64,000 bases of DNA from Bradyrhizobium sp. 164. Lineage in GTDB: Bacteria > Pseudomonadota > Alphaproteobacteria > Rhizobiales > Xanthobacteraceae. Both the position numbers and the translations under genes were made by a program. This document shows, piece by piece, positions 54,836 through 63,253 of the stretch. Numbering within the stretch: the first letter of the stretch is position 1; each line of letters starts with the position of its first letter. The DNA is taken from positions 32,846 through 96,845 of the forward strand of contig NZ_JADPKA010000076.1 of NCBI RefSeq assembly GCF_023073715.1, written 5' to 3'. The notes beneath the pieces are model-generated. The model was not told where the DNA came from. It did no database searches and was given only the letters and a program-made list of their open reading frames with translations.

Positions 54836-55251
54836 GATGTCTTCCTCCGCTGACGCGAGGCAGGATATCGATGATGTTCTGATCAAATTGTGGCGGACCC
54901 GAAATGTAATGCTGATGAACAAATCTTCGGTCAGCCGAGCGTCAGGGATATCTTAACGGCACCAAACCATCTCTGATTCAGTGTTGCGCGTGCGCCGGCA
55001 GGTGCTCGCACGACTTGCCGCCAGCCTTGATCCTGCGCAATTTTGCGGGGCACGGGGCGGCCGTCTCGATGTTGACGTCAGCGCGGGCGAGACCTCGGCC
55101 CCGACCATGGTGGCCTCACCGCGCGCGCTGGCATGATCCGCGCCGATTATTCTGACTCGTGCACAAGGCGTATCGGTCTACGAGATCGAGAAGCAATTGC
55201 TGCTCTCGGGCGCCGCGAAATAAGAACGCCCGCGGGAAGGAGCGGCGCCCC
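54836..55251. other. Gap with possible gene remnants
   Basis: 416 bases without an intact gene. Two stretches look like decayed coding sequence. On the minus strand, 54976-55090 reads ...CPAKLRRIKAGGKSCEH and then stops near an AHAQH end. On the plus strand, 55143-55222 reads ILTRAQGVSVYEIEKQLLL before a stop. No start codon with a ribosome binding site supports either. Confidence 0.35.
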
Positions 55252-55515
55252 TCAGTAGCAGGGGTGCCGGCGACCGTCCTGGCCGATATAAGCGGCTGCG
55301 CTTCGGTAGCAGTGGTTGGTCGACGGGCCGTCGTAATAGGCGAAGGTGCCGGGGGTGATGCCGGGTCCGTAATTGTGCAGATAGCTGATCGGGTAGGGCA
55401 GCGGGTTGACGTAGGAGCGGTGGTAGCGGTGGTGTCCCCGCGCCTCCGCGAGGCCGGGGGCTAGGATTGCAGCCGACAGGACAGCAACTGCGGCTACAAG
55501 CTTCAACTTGCTCAT
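55252..55515 (-). CDS. Small exported His/Tyr-rich protein
   Basis: An 87-residue protein with a signal peptide (MSKLKLVAAVAVLSAAILAP... AEA) and a mature part with HHRYHRSYVNPLPYPISYLHNYGPGI and two cysteines in NHCYRSAAAYIGQDGRRHPCY. AACCTGCGCG..., with GGAGAATCAG just before the ATG, gives a ribosome binding site. Same broad group as the other small exported proteins in the window. Function unknown. Confidence 0.78.
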   Translation of the reverse strand: MSKLKLVAAVAVLSAAILAPGLAEARGHHRYHRSYVNPLPYPISYLHNYGPGITPGTFAYYDGPSTNHCYRSAAAYIGQDGRRHPCY

Positions 55516-55804
55516 CTGATTCTCCGGAACCTGCGCGAATGGGTCCGCTATTTATAGCAATTTCGGGTGGTCAGGACATCGGTCCGGAGGCTCGGAATCA
55601 CGCCCAAACCGCAGATTTCCGGGTGGGTGCGACAGAATTGCCGACATGCGGTCGAAAGCTGCCCATTTTTGGCCTTTTCGGGATGCTTAACGAATTCCCC
55701 ACACAAGTGTGACCAAATAGTATTCGGTTTAGAATCCCTCGCCGGCCTTTTGGGGGCTCCTTCGAGGCCGGTCCATTCCTGAAGGCTTTCGCCGTCACGT
55801 CGCC

Positions 55805-56251
55805 ATGCGCATCATGCTTCCGAGCCTGCTGTTGTTGTGCCTCGCCGCCGCCATGCCGGCGCGCGCCGAGCTGCACATCACCCGCGACCACGGCGGCTAT
55901 GTCGAGGAGTACAAGACCAAGTACAAGCGCGTGCGCGAGAAGGGCGAGCGCGTCATTATCGACGGCATCTGCAATTCGGCGTGCACGCTCGTGCTTGGCA
56001 TCGTCCCGATGAACAAGATCTGCGTAACGCCGCGCGCCAGCCTCGGCTTCCATCAGGCCTATTACGACAAGGCCTTCACCTTCGGCATCAAGGTTACGAG
56101 CGCCGAAGGCACCTCCGATCTGATGTCCTACTATCCCGACAAGGTGAAGGACTGGATCCGCCGCAATGGCGGGCTCACCACTGATATGAAGAAAATCAAG
56201 AACGGGGTCGAGCTCTGGAAGATCATCGACCCCTGTCCGGAAGAGTGGTGA
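55805..56251 (+). CDS. ClpP-like periplasmic serine-protease-fold protein
   Basis: A 148-residue exported protein (signal peptide 1-21, ending ARA). VIIDGICNSACTLVLGIVPMNKICVTPRASLGFHQA matches the ClpP/crotonase-fold pattern: a serine (S58) in a small-residue turn and a histidine (H83) in a FHQA motif, exactly 25 residues apart, as in E. coli ClpP (S97-H122). A late aspartate (D127 or D142) could complete a triad. Much shorter than ClpP (about 200), so it may need partners or lack activity. Unknown in function. Confidence 0.7.
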   Translation: MRIMLPSLLLLCLAAAMPARAELHITRDHGGYVEEYKTKYKRVREKGERVIIDGICNSACTLVLGIVPMNKICVTPRASLGFHQAYYDKAFTFGIKVTSAEGTSDLMSYYPDKVKDWIRRNGGLTTDMKKIKNGVELWKIIDPCPEEW

Positions 56252-56348
56252 GCGGCTGAGCCGCGGCTCCCGCTGTCGTCGCAGCGCAGCATCGCTCGTC
56301 CGGAAATTCGTATTGCCGCATGGGGCCCCATCGGGCAAGGAGGCGGCA

Positions 56349-57221
56349 ATGAAGCACAATCCGGAAGCCCTGACCGCCCGCGCGGCGCCGATCCTGTTCG
56401 TCCTGCTCTGGAGCACCGGATTCATCGGCACGAAATACGTCGTCGACAATGCCGATCCCTTGACCTATCTCGCCATCCGCATGGCGATCGTGGTCGGCCT
56501 GATGGCGATCATCGCGGCGATCGCGCGGCCGAAATGGCCTGATGGCACCGGCATTGCGCACAGCGCGGTCGCCGGCATTCTGGTCCATGGCTTCTATCTC
56601 GGCGGCACCGCGATCGCGATCGCGCATTCGATTCCGGCAGGCCTTTCCGCGCTGATTCCGGGTTTGCAGCCGATCCTGACCTCGACCATCGCCAATCGCT
56701 GGCTCGGCGAGAAGGTGACGCCGGTGCAATGGGCCGGCCTCGTGCTCGGCCTCGGCGGCGTCGTGCTGATCCTGCACAACCGCCCGATGAGCGGCGAAGC
56801 CGGGCTCGGCTGGCTCGCCTCGGTGGTCTCGCTGATCAGCATCACCCTCGGCACGCTCTATCAGCGCCGCTACTGCAATCACATCGACTGGCGCGCCGGC
56901 AATCTCGTGCAATACCTGTCCGTCACCATTTTCTTCGCGATCGGCGCCTTTCTGTTCGAAGACCGCGTGGTGCACTGGACGCGCGAATTCGTGCTCGCGC
57001 TCGCCTGGCTGGCCGTGGCGCTCTCGATCGGATCGATCGGGCTGTTGTACTGGCTGATCCGCCACGCCGCGGCAACCTCGGTCGCGAGCCTGTTCTACCT
57101 GGTGCCGGCCGTGACGGCGCTGATGGCCTACCTGCTGTTCGGAGAAAAGCTGGACGCAATTGCCATTGCCGGCATGGCGCTCTGTGCCACAGCGGTCTTT
57201 GTGGTCAATCGACGCTTCTAG
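56349..57221 (+). CDS. EamA/DMT-superfamily transporter
   Basis: A 290-residue protein with ten hydrophobic segments in two EamA repeats (APILFVLLWSTGFIGTKYVV; GLGWLASVVSLISITLGTLYQRRYC). CAAGGAGGCGGCA before ATG 56349 is a strong ribosome binding site, and the frame from 56313 is shorter than needed upstream. Exporter of small metabolites or amino acids; substrate unknown. Distinct from the transporter at 46053. Confidence 0.88.
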   Translation: MKHNPEALTARAAPILFVLLWSTGFIGTKYVVDNADPLTYLAIRMAIVVGLMAIIAAIARPKWPDGTGIAHSAVAGILVHGFYLGGTAIAIAHSIPAGLSALIPGLQPILTSTIANRWLGEKVTPVQWAGLVLGLGGVVLILHNRPMSGEAGLGWLASVVSLISITLGTLYQRRYCNHIDWRAGNLVQYLSVTIFFAIGAFLFEDRVVHWTREFVLALAWLAVALSIGSIGLLYWLIRHAAATSVASLFYLVPAVTALMAYLLFGEKLDAIAIAGMALCATAVFVVNRRF

Positions 57222-57240
57222 CAGTTTCCGAGCGTTGCGG

Positions 57241-57534
57241 TCAGCGCTTGGCCTTCTTGGCCTTCTTCTTCGATTTGGTGGCTTTCCTGGCGGCCTTCTT
57301 CGCAGATGTCTTGGTGGCCTTTTTTGCGGCTTTCTTGGACGACTTCTTCGCGGCTTTCTTCGTGGTCTTGTTGGCAGCCTTCTTGGCCGTCTTTTTGGCA
57401 GCCTTCTTCGCCGCGACCTTCTTTGCGGCTTCCTTCACCTGCTTGACGGCGGCGACTGCGGCGTCCTTGGTCGCTTCCACGGCGGTGGTGATCGTCTCCA
57501 TCGCCAGCTCGGTGATCGGCTTCTCGTTGTCCAT
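57241..57534 (-). CDS. Histone H1-like Lys/Ala-rich protein
   Basis: A 97-residue basic protein. An N-terminal acidic/amphipathic part (MDNEKPITELAMETITTAVEATKDAAVAAVKQV) precedes about 60 residues of AAKK, TAKKA, AANKT and KKSSKK repeats. The composition is that of bacterial H1-like nucleoid proteins (for example HctB and BpH1) and of the tail of adk at 7278-7529. GGGGGACGAT precedes ATG 57534. DNA or RNA binding is inferred from composition. Confidence 0.85.
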   Translation of the reverse strand: MDNEKPITELAMETITTAVEATKDAAVAAVKQVKEAAKKVAAKKAAKKTAKKAANKTTKKAAKKSSKKAAKKATKTSAKKAARKATKSKKKAKKAKR

Positions 57535-57857
57535 ATCGTCCCCCATTGTTTGAACGGAGCGATGACGATAGCGGGTTTCAAGATTGTGTCAAAGCAACGC
57601 TCAACCTATGCGGATCTTGCGTAGGCTGCGAGCGCGGCGTCCCGCTCGCGTGATCGCTGACCGGCTGCGGAGTGGCGGGTGGCCGGACAGGCGGAGATCG
57701 CCGCCGAGCGAGACGATGAGGGGCGGAGCGCTTGGCGTGGTGAGGGGGCTTCTTTACGATTTGGAAAGGATGCCCGCGCCCGGCGGTGCAAACGGTCGTT
57801 AATGGGGCCGTAAGCCGATTGCATCAATATGCAGGAGCTACGGGGGTCACTCGATTC
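57535..57857. other. Gap between H1-like gene and chemoreceptor gene
   Basis: 323 bases, divergent. I see no gene. Promoters for both flanking genes should lie here, but no pair of boxes with good spacing stands out. GGAGCTACGGGGG near 57834 is not at ribosome-binding distance from the chemoreceptor ATG. Confidence 0.4.
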
Positions 57858-59588
57858 ATGTCCAACTTTCTACCGGCGAAACTTCTGCCGCAGTTCAAGC
57901 TCGGCACCAAGGCAGTCCTGTGCGCCGTGCTGCTGATCGCCGTGAACACGGCGCTCGTGGTCGGCGCCGGCTATTGGTCGCTGACATCCGCATTCAATGA
58001 TCGTGCTCTCCGCGACATCGAGGTCAATCTGCGCACGCTGGCGCTGGCCTTTGCCGAGACCGTTCCAGACGTCAAGATCACGGTGAGGGACGGCGCAGTC
58101 GCACGCGCCGAGATTCCCAAGATGCCCGAGCTCAGGGATCACGCCATCGTCGATCGCGCAGTGTCCTATGTCGGCGGCAATGCGACCCTGTTCGTGTTCG
58201 ACGAGGCGAGCCGACAATTCGTGCGACGCTCGACCAATGTGAAGAAGGAGAATGGCGATCGCGCGGTCGGCACCCAGCTTGCCGCCGATCATCCGGGACA
58301 GGCGCCGCTGCGTCGTGGCGAGGCCTATAAGGGGCCGGCGACGCTGTTCGGCAAGTCGTTCATGACCGCCTATTTCCCGATCTTGGACGCGACCGGCAAG
58401 GTCGCCGGCATTCTCTATGTCGGCATCCCCATGGCCCAGTTCGAGAGCATGCTGTCCCAGGCGATCTCGAGCATGGCCGCGGCGGCCGGTCTCGCGGCGC
58501 TCCTGGTCCTGATCCTTACCTTGGTGATCGTCCGCCGTGTCACGAAACCGCTCACCTCGGTCACGCACTCGCTCACGGCGCTTGCCAACGGCCAGAGCGA
58601 CGTCGCGATCGAGTGCGAAGATCGCGCCGACGAGATCGGCGAGATCGCCCGCACCGTCGCGGTCTTCAAGAGCAATTCGCTGGAGCGGGCGCGCCTGCGC
58701 AGCGAGCAGGCGGCGGCAACGACTGCCGCGGCCGAGCAGCGGAAGGCGGAGCTTCGCAGCTTCGTCGAGGAGTTCCGCGGCAGCGTCGGCGGCATTCTCG
58801 ACAAGGTGCTCGCATCGTCGGGCGAATTCGAGCGCGTGGCACGGCAACTCACCGATGTTGCGCGCTCCACCGCCGAACTGTCGGCGCACTCGGCCGGAGC
58901 TTCCGAAAACGCCTCCGAGCACGTGCGTTCGGCAGCGTCGGCCTCCGACGAGCTGTCCCAATCGATCTCCGAAATCACCCGCCGGGTGCAGGAATCCAAC
59001 GAGATCTCCGCCGAAGCGGTGCGGCAGGCCGAGGCGACCGACCAGCGCATCGCGCAGCTCTCGGAAGCCGGCGCGCGTATCGGCGACGTCGTCAAGCTGA
59101 TCACCTCGATCGCCGAGCAGACCAACCTGCTGGCGCTAAACGCTACCATCGAGGCCGCCCGCGCGGGCGACGCCGGCCGCGGCTTCGCCGTGGTGGCCCA
59201 GGAGGTCAAGACGCTGGCCGGCCAGACCGCCAAGGCGACCGACGAGATCTCGAACCAGATCGAGAGCATGCAGCTCGCGACCGAGGAATCGGTTGCCGCC
59301 ATCAAGGCGATCAGCCAGACCATCGAGCGCATCAGCGGCATCGCCGGCTCGATCTCGGCTGCGGTCGAGCAGCAGAAAAGCGCGACCCACAACATCGTGG
59401 CCAGCGTTCGGGCGGCGGTGTCGGGCACGGCCGATGTCGCCGTCAATGTCCGTCACGCCGCCAAGGGCGCGAGCGAAACCGGCGAGACCTCGAGCCGGAT
59501 GTTTGCCTCCGCTCAGGCGCTGTCGGGCGAGAGCCTGCATCTGAAGGCCGAGGTTGACGGCTTCCTCGACCGCGTCCACGCGGCCTGA
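57858..59588 (+). CDS. Methyl-accepting chemotaxis protein, Cache-type
   Basis: A 576-residue transducer. First helix about 18-40, a periplasmic Cache-like domain (about 41-195, with KGPATLFGKSFMTAYFPILDATGKVAGILYVGI), second helix about 205-225, HAMP (about 226-280) and the cytoplasmic signalling domain with IAEQTNLLALNATIEAARAG and GRGFAVVAQEVKTLA. The Cache_3/Cache_2-like pattern suggests small organic acids or similar ligands. ATG 57858 gives a normal length. Confidence 0.92.
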   Translation: MSNFLPAKLLPQFKLGTKAVLCAVLLIAVNTALVVGAGYWSLTSAFNDRALRDIEVNLRTLALAFAETVPDVKITVRDGAVARAEIPKMPELRDHAIVDRAVSYVGGNATLFVFDEASRQFVRRSTNVKKENGDRAVGTQLAADHPGQAPLRRGEAYKGPATLFGKSFMTAYFPILDATGKVAGILYVGIPMAQFESMLSQAISSMAAAAGLAALLVLILTLVIVRRVTKPLTSVTHSLTALANGQSDVAIECEDRADEIGEIARTVAVFKSNSLERARLRSEQAAATTAAAEQRKAELRSFVEEFRGSVGGILDKVLASSGEFERVARQLTDVARSTAELSAHSAGASENASEHVRSAASASDELSQSISEITRRVQESNEISAEAVRQAEATDQRIAQLSEAGARIGDVVKLITSIAEQTNLLALNATIEAARAGDAGRGFAVVAQEVKTLAGQTAKATDEISNQIESMQLATEESVAAIKAISQTIERISGIAGSISAAVEQQKSATHNIVASVRAAVSGTADVAVNVRHAAKGASETGETSSRMFASAQALSGESLHLKAEVDGFLDRVHAA

Positions 59589-59597
59589 TCCAACGCG

Positions 59598-59718
59598 GTC
59601 ATTGCGGGCCGTTCAAAGGACCGAACTCTGGTGCGCAATTGCGCACCAGAGAATCTCGAGATCCCCCGGTGCGCAATTGCGCACCAGAGGTCTGGTCGGT
59701 CGGACCATCCCGGGATGG
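59598..59718. repeat. Composite repeat with two GTGCGCAATTGCGCAC palindromes
   Basis: The outer scaffold (GTCATTGCGGGC... GAATCTCGAGATCC... TCTGGTCGGTCGGACCATCCCGGGATG) matches 44096-44175. Inside it a perfect 26-nt palindrome (59626-59651) and an 18-nt one (59668-59685) flank the CTCGAG core. Lies between the chemoreceptor gene and the convergent peroxiredoxin gene. Confidence 0.85.
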
Positions 59719-59726
59719 AAGTTGGG

Positions 59727-60386
<660 letters not shown>

Positions 60387-60768
60387 GGTTCTACCTCATC
60401 TCTTTGAATTTACTATGGAATTCATCTCGGGCCGTCATCATCAGTATAGGGTTTTGGCGAAGCCAAGTGAACCGGCTCAAGTAAAATGTGAATTCCTTCT
60501 TCGAAAGACCGATTTTCTAGCACCTTTCTGTTACCGCGGCGCCTGCGGCGAAACATCTCCACCCGGGGTGACACGGTGCCGATTGCCCCGATAATGCCGT
60601 TTATGACTTCCATCACGCTCGCCCGGCGCTTCCTAGAACCAAAATGGTCCTGACAGCGACCAATTGGCAACCATCTAGAAAAGTCGCGATCCCCGTATCG
60701 AATCGTTAACCACCCCTTTACGTCGGCATGAAAATGCTGGCCGATCAGAAGAAGTCTGGAAGTGAACT
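60387..60768. other. Divergent gap between peroxiredoxin and hypothetical protein
   Basis: 382 bases. It contains the candidate peroxiredoxin promoter. An 82-residue open frame on the minus strand (60422-60670) overlaps that promoter and has no family resemblance, so it is not called. Confidence 0.5.
60443..60471 (-). promoter_or_regulatory. Candidate promoter of the peroxiredoxin gene
   Basis: On the minus strand TTCACT (60471-60466), 17-bp spacer, TATACT (60448-60443), leaving a leader of about 50 nt before ATG 60386. The -10 matches 5/6; the -35 is weak, so an activator such as OxyR is possible but no motif was confirmed. Confidence 0.4.
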
Positions 60769-61341
60769 ATGTCTGCCGCTGCGCCTAAGCCTACCGAGCC
60801 GTCGTCCCTCGAACCGTCCTGCCGCGATACGGCGGCCCATGCGCTGAGCATCGTGCGCGACGGCGTGATCACGGGCGAAGGCCCGACCACCAAAGGAAGG
60901 GTGCATTTCTCCCGTTCGCTCGATGCCGACGACACCGCCTGGTGCGTACGCATCCTGACGGCCACTGCCGTCAACGACCAGCCGGTGAGCCGCACCGAGG
61001 CCGAAGTATTGTTCGAGATCAACGAGGCCGCGACCGAACGTACTGACGGTGGCCGGTTCGACGACCTGCTCGCCAAGTCCGTTGCCCATTATGCAGCCAG
61101 CGCCTCGGGCCTAAAGGTGCCGCCGCGAAGCGTTGCGCTATCGGCCGACACCGAGATCGAGAGCTGGGCACCGTCCTATGCCTCCAAGGTCAACAGCGAG
61201 ATGCTGGAGTGGATCGCCGGCCAGATGCGCGGCAAGCGCCAGAACAACCGTCGCCTAATGGCGATGGTGGCGACCTTCCTGGGCGCTACCGCACTGCCTC
61301 TGGCGGGCCAATTGCCCAACGTGTTCGACATTGGCATGTAA
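60769..61341 (+). CDS. Hypothetical protein
   Basis: A 190-residue protein without signal peptide. The N-terminal part (VITGEGPTTKGRVHFSRSLDADDTAWCVRILTATAVNDQPVSRTEAEVLFEINEAATERTDGGRFDDLLAKSVAHYA) is mixed alpha/beta; the C-terminal part (MLEWIAGQMRGKRQNNRRLMAMVATFLGATALPLAGQLPN) holds a short hydrophobic segment. GTGAACT precedes the ATG. I do not recognise the family. A strong terminator follows. Confidence 0.75.
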   Translation: MSAAAPKPTEPSSLEPSCRDTAAHALSIVRDGVITGEGPTTKGRVHFSRSLDADDTAWCVRILTATAVNDQPVSRTEAEVLFEINEAATERTDGGRFDDLLAKSVAHYAASASGLKVPPRSVALSADTEIESWAPSYASKVNSEMLEWIAGQMRGKRQNNRRLMAMVATFLGATALPLAGQLPNVFDIGM

Positions 61342-61388
61342 GATTTTGAGCATTTAACATCGACGCGCCTCATGCAGACGCGATCGAG

Positions 61389-61416
61389 CGGCGGGGTCAT
61401 TTCCCCGCCGTTTTTT
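61389..61416 (+). terminator. Intrinsic terminator overlapping the end of the phosphatase gene
   Basis: CGGCGGGG (61389-61396), loop TCATTT, CCCCGCCG (61403-61410), then six T. It terminates the plus-strand gene ending at 61341. The loop contains the TGA (TCA on the plus strand) stop codon of the convergent phosphatase gene, so the two 3' ends overlap. Confidence 0.85.
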
Positions 61417-63250
61417 GTTTACCGCCCTCAAGCTCGAGCCCGAGCGTGCGGCCGGGGAAGCCGGCGGCATCGAAATAGCGCTGGCTGCCGACGCGCTGGA
61501 AGTTCAGCACGGTCATCAGGCCACCCTCGGCCGGTTTGGACTTCAGCGTGCCGGCATAGGCCTTCGGCATCGTGCCATTGAGCAGGGCTTCCGAGATCAC
61601 GCGGCCGACGAGAACGCCGTTCTGCGCGCTGCGCAGGCCCAGGAGCCGGGCCGCGGTCATGCCGACGTCGGCGTTGCTGACCGGGATCTCGTCGACATAG
61701 CCGGCTTTGAAGTCCGGACCAATGGCGGCCATGAAGTTCATGGTGTCGCCGCGGCTGAAGCTGCCATGCATGCCCTGGCCCTGGCGCAGGACGGTATCGG
61801 CGACCTGCACCGAGCAGTTGGTCGGCGCCTCGCCGCAATCGCTGGCATAGGAGCGGAAGTTGACGACGATCGACGGCGTCGGCGTCGCCGCCTTGCCGCG
61901 CAGATTGATGCTTGACAGTGGCAGCGTGCCGGGGAAGCGGCCGAGCGAGTCGTGGACGAACAGGCCGGAGACGTAGTCCTGCTCGAGCAGCGCCTTGATC
62001 GTCTTCGCCGCCAGCGTCTTGTCTTTGTTGGGCAGATAGATCAGGTCGGAGCCGCCATTGGTCGCGACGACGAGATCGGGCTTGGTCGGATCCTTGCCGA
62101 GCACGCCGTTACCGGCCTTGGGATGCTTATTGCCTTCGATCTTTGCATTCTTGTCGTTGGGATCGAACAGCGGCAGGTCGAGCGCTTTGGCGAGGTCGAG
62201 CGCCAGGAAGCCCATCGGCAAAAAGTCCTTCGGCGTGTCGTCATAGCTGATCTTGGCCGAGGGGCTGGTCTTGCTCTCCTTGGAGATGGTCGAGAAGCCG
62301 TGGTCCGCGGAAACGATGATGTTCGTCGATGTGGCGAGCCCGAGCTCGTCGAGCGCCTTGCGGAGCTGGGCGAGGTTGGTGTCGGCATTCTTGATGCCAG
62401 CCATCGAGGTGGGACCGTTGATCCCAGGCATGATCTGATTGAGGCTGTCACCGGTATTGTGCTGGCTGCCGTCGGGGTCGCGCGACCAGAACACCAGCAC
62501 GAACGGCTTGTTGCGCGCCTTGAACATCGGCAGCACCACCTTGGTGGCGACATCGGCAAAATAGGCCTGTTGCGCGACGTTGGCGACGGTGGTGCCAGGG
62601 GTTTTGGCGTCGCCCGCCTTGGAATTGTCGCCGCGTGGTGGCGTGGCGGTGGGCAGGCCGGCCTTGGTCAGCGCGTCCTTCACCTCGTCCGACAGCGCGA
62701 CACCGTTCTTGCCGCCGGTGGAGTCGTCGAACACGACCGAGTGCAGACCAGCCCTGTCGGGCTTGTCCGTGTGGTCGAACTGGTAGGTCGGGCCGACCTT
62801 GCCGATCGCCGCGGTGCTGAACCCCTTGTCGCGGGCCATCTTCAGGATGGTCTCTTCGTTCAGATAGTCGCCCTTGAAATGCTCGTCGATGTCGCCGAGC
62901 ACGGCATCGTTTTCGATAAAGGGGACCACGGTGTCGCCGGCGGGGACGGAGGTGTAGTTGGTCCAGATCGTGTTGGAGAAAACGCCGGTATCACCGAGAT
63001 AGTGTCCGGTCGACATCGCCGAGCCGTTGGCCATGGTGAAGGTCGGGAACAACGAATGCGGGTTCTTGAAGTTGACGCCCTTGTCGCGGACCTCGGCCAT
63101 CGCCGGGGCCGTCTCCGGTGTGACCTTCAGCGCGCGAAGACCGTCCGGAATGAACAGGATCAAGTTGCGGGGCGTGTTGTTCTGGGAGGAGGCAAGTCCG
63201 GTGGACAGGAATGTCAGTCCGGCGGACAGCAACACCAGTGAGCGGCGCAT
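61397..63250 (-). CDS. Secreted alkaline phosphatase-superfamily (nucleotide pyrophosphatase/phosphodiesterase-like) protein
   Basis: A 617-residue exported enzyme (signal peptide 1-23). Metal-binding blocks of the superfamily are seen: RNLILFIPDGLRALKV (D and the nucleophile region with T in LFPTFTMANGSAMSTGHY), VFWSRDPDGSQHNTGDSL, VSADHGFSTI and HGSFSRGDTMNFMAAIGPDFKAGYV. That pattern fits NPP-type phosphodiesterases, which cut phosphodiesters of nucleotides or lipids, more than PhoA. Substrate unknown. ATG 63250 is used; a TTG three bases upstream is in frame. Confidence 0.88.
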   Translation of the reverse strand: MRRSLVLLSAGLTFLSTGLASSQNNTPRNLILFIPDGLRALKVTPETAPAMAEVRDKGVNFKNPHSLFPTFTMANGSAMSTGHYLGDTGVFSNTIWTNYTSVPAGDTVVPFIENDAVLGDIDEHFKGDYLNEETILKMARDKGFSTAAIGKVGPTYQFDHTDKPDRAGLHSVVFDDSTGGKNGVALSDEVKDALTKAGLPTATPPRGDNSKAGDAKTPGTTVANVAQQAYFADVATKVVLPMFKARNKPFVLVFWSRDPDGSQHNTGDSLNQIMPGINGPTSMAGIKNADTNLAQLRKALDELGLATSTNIIVSADHGFSTISKESKTSPSAKISYDDTPKDFLPMGFLALDLAKALDLPLFDPNDKNAKIEGNKHPKAGNGVLGKDPTKPDLVVATNGGSDLIYLPNKDKTLAAKTIKALLEQDYVSGLFVHDSLGRFPGTLPLSSINLRGKAATPTPSIVVNFRSYASDCGEAPTNCSVQVADTVLRQGQGMHGSFSRGDTMNFMAAIGPDFKAGYVDEIPVSNADVGMTAARLLGLRSAQNGVLVGRVISEALLNGTMPKAYAGTLKSKPAEGGLMTVLNFQRVGSQRYFDAAGFPGRTLGLELEGGKQKTAGK

Positions 63251-63253
63251 CAA

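Noticed and set aside
60422..60670. 82-residue minus-strand frame upstream of the peroxiredoxin
   Set aside because: Overlaps the probable promoter, has no ribosome binding site and no family resemblance.
61952..63241. 429-residue frame antisense to the phosphatase
   Set aside because: Low-complexity Arg/Val/Asp translation on the strand opposite a full-length secreted enzyme.
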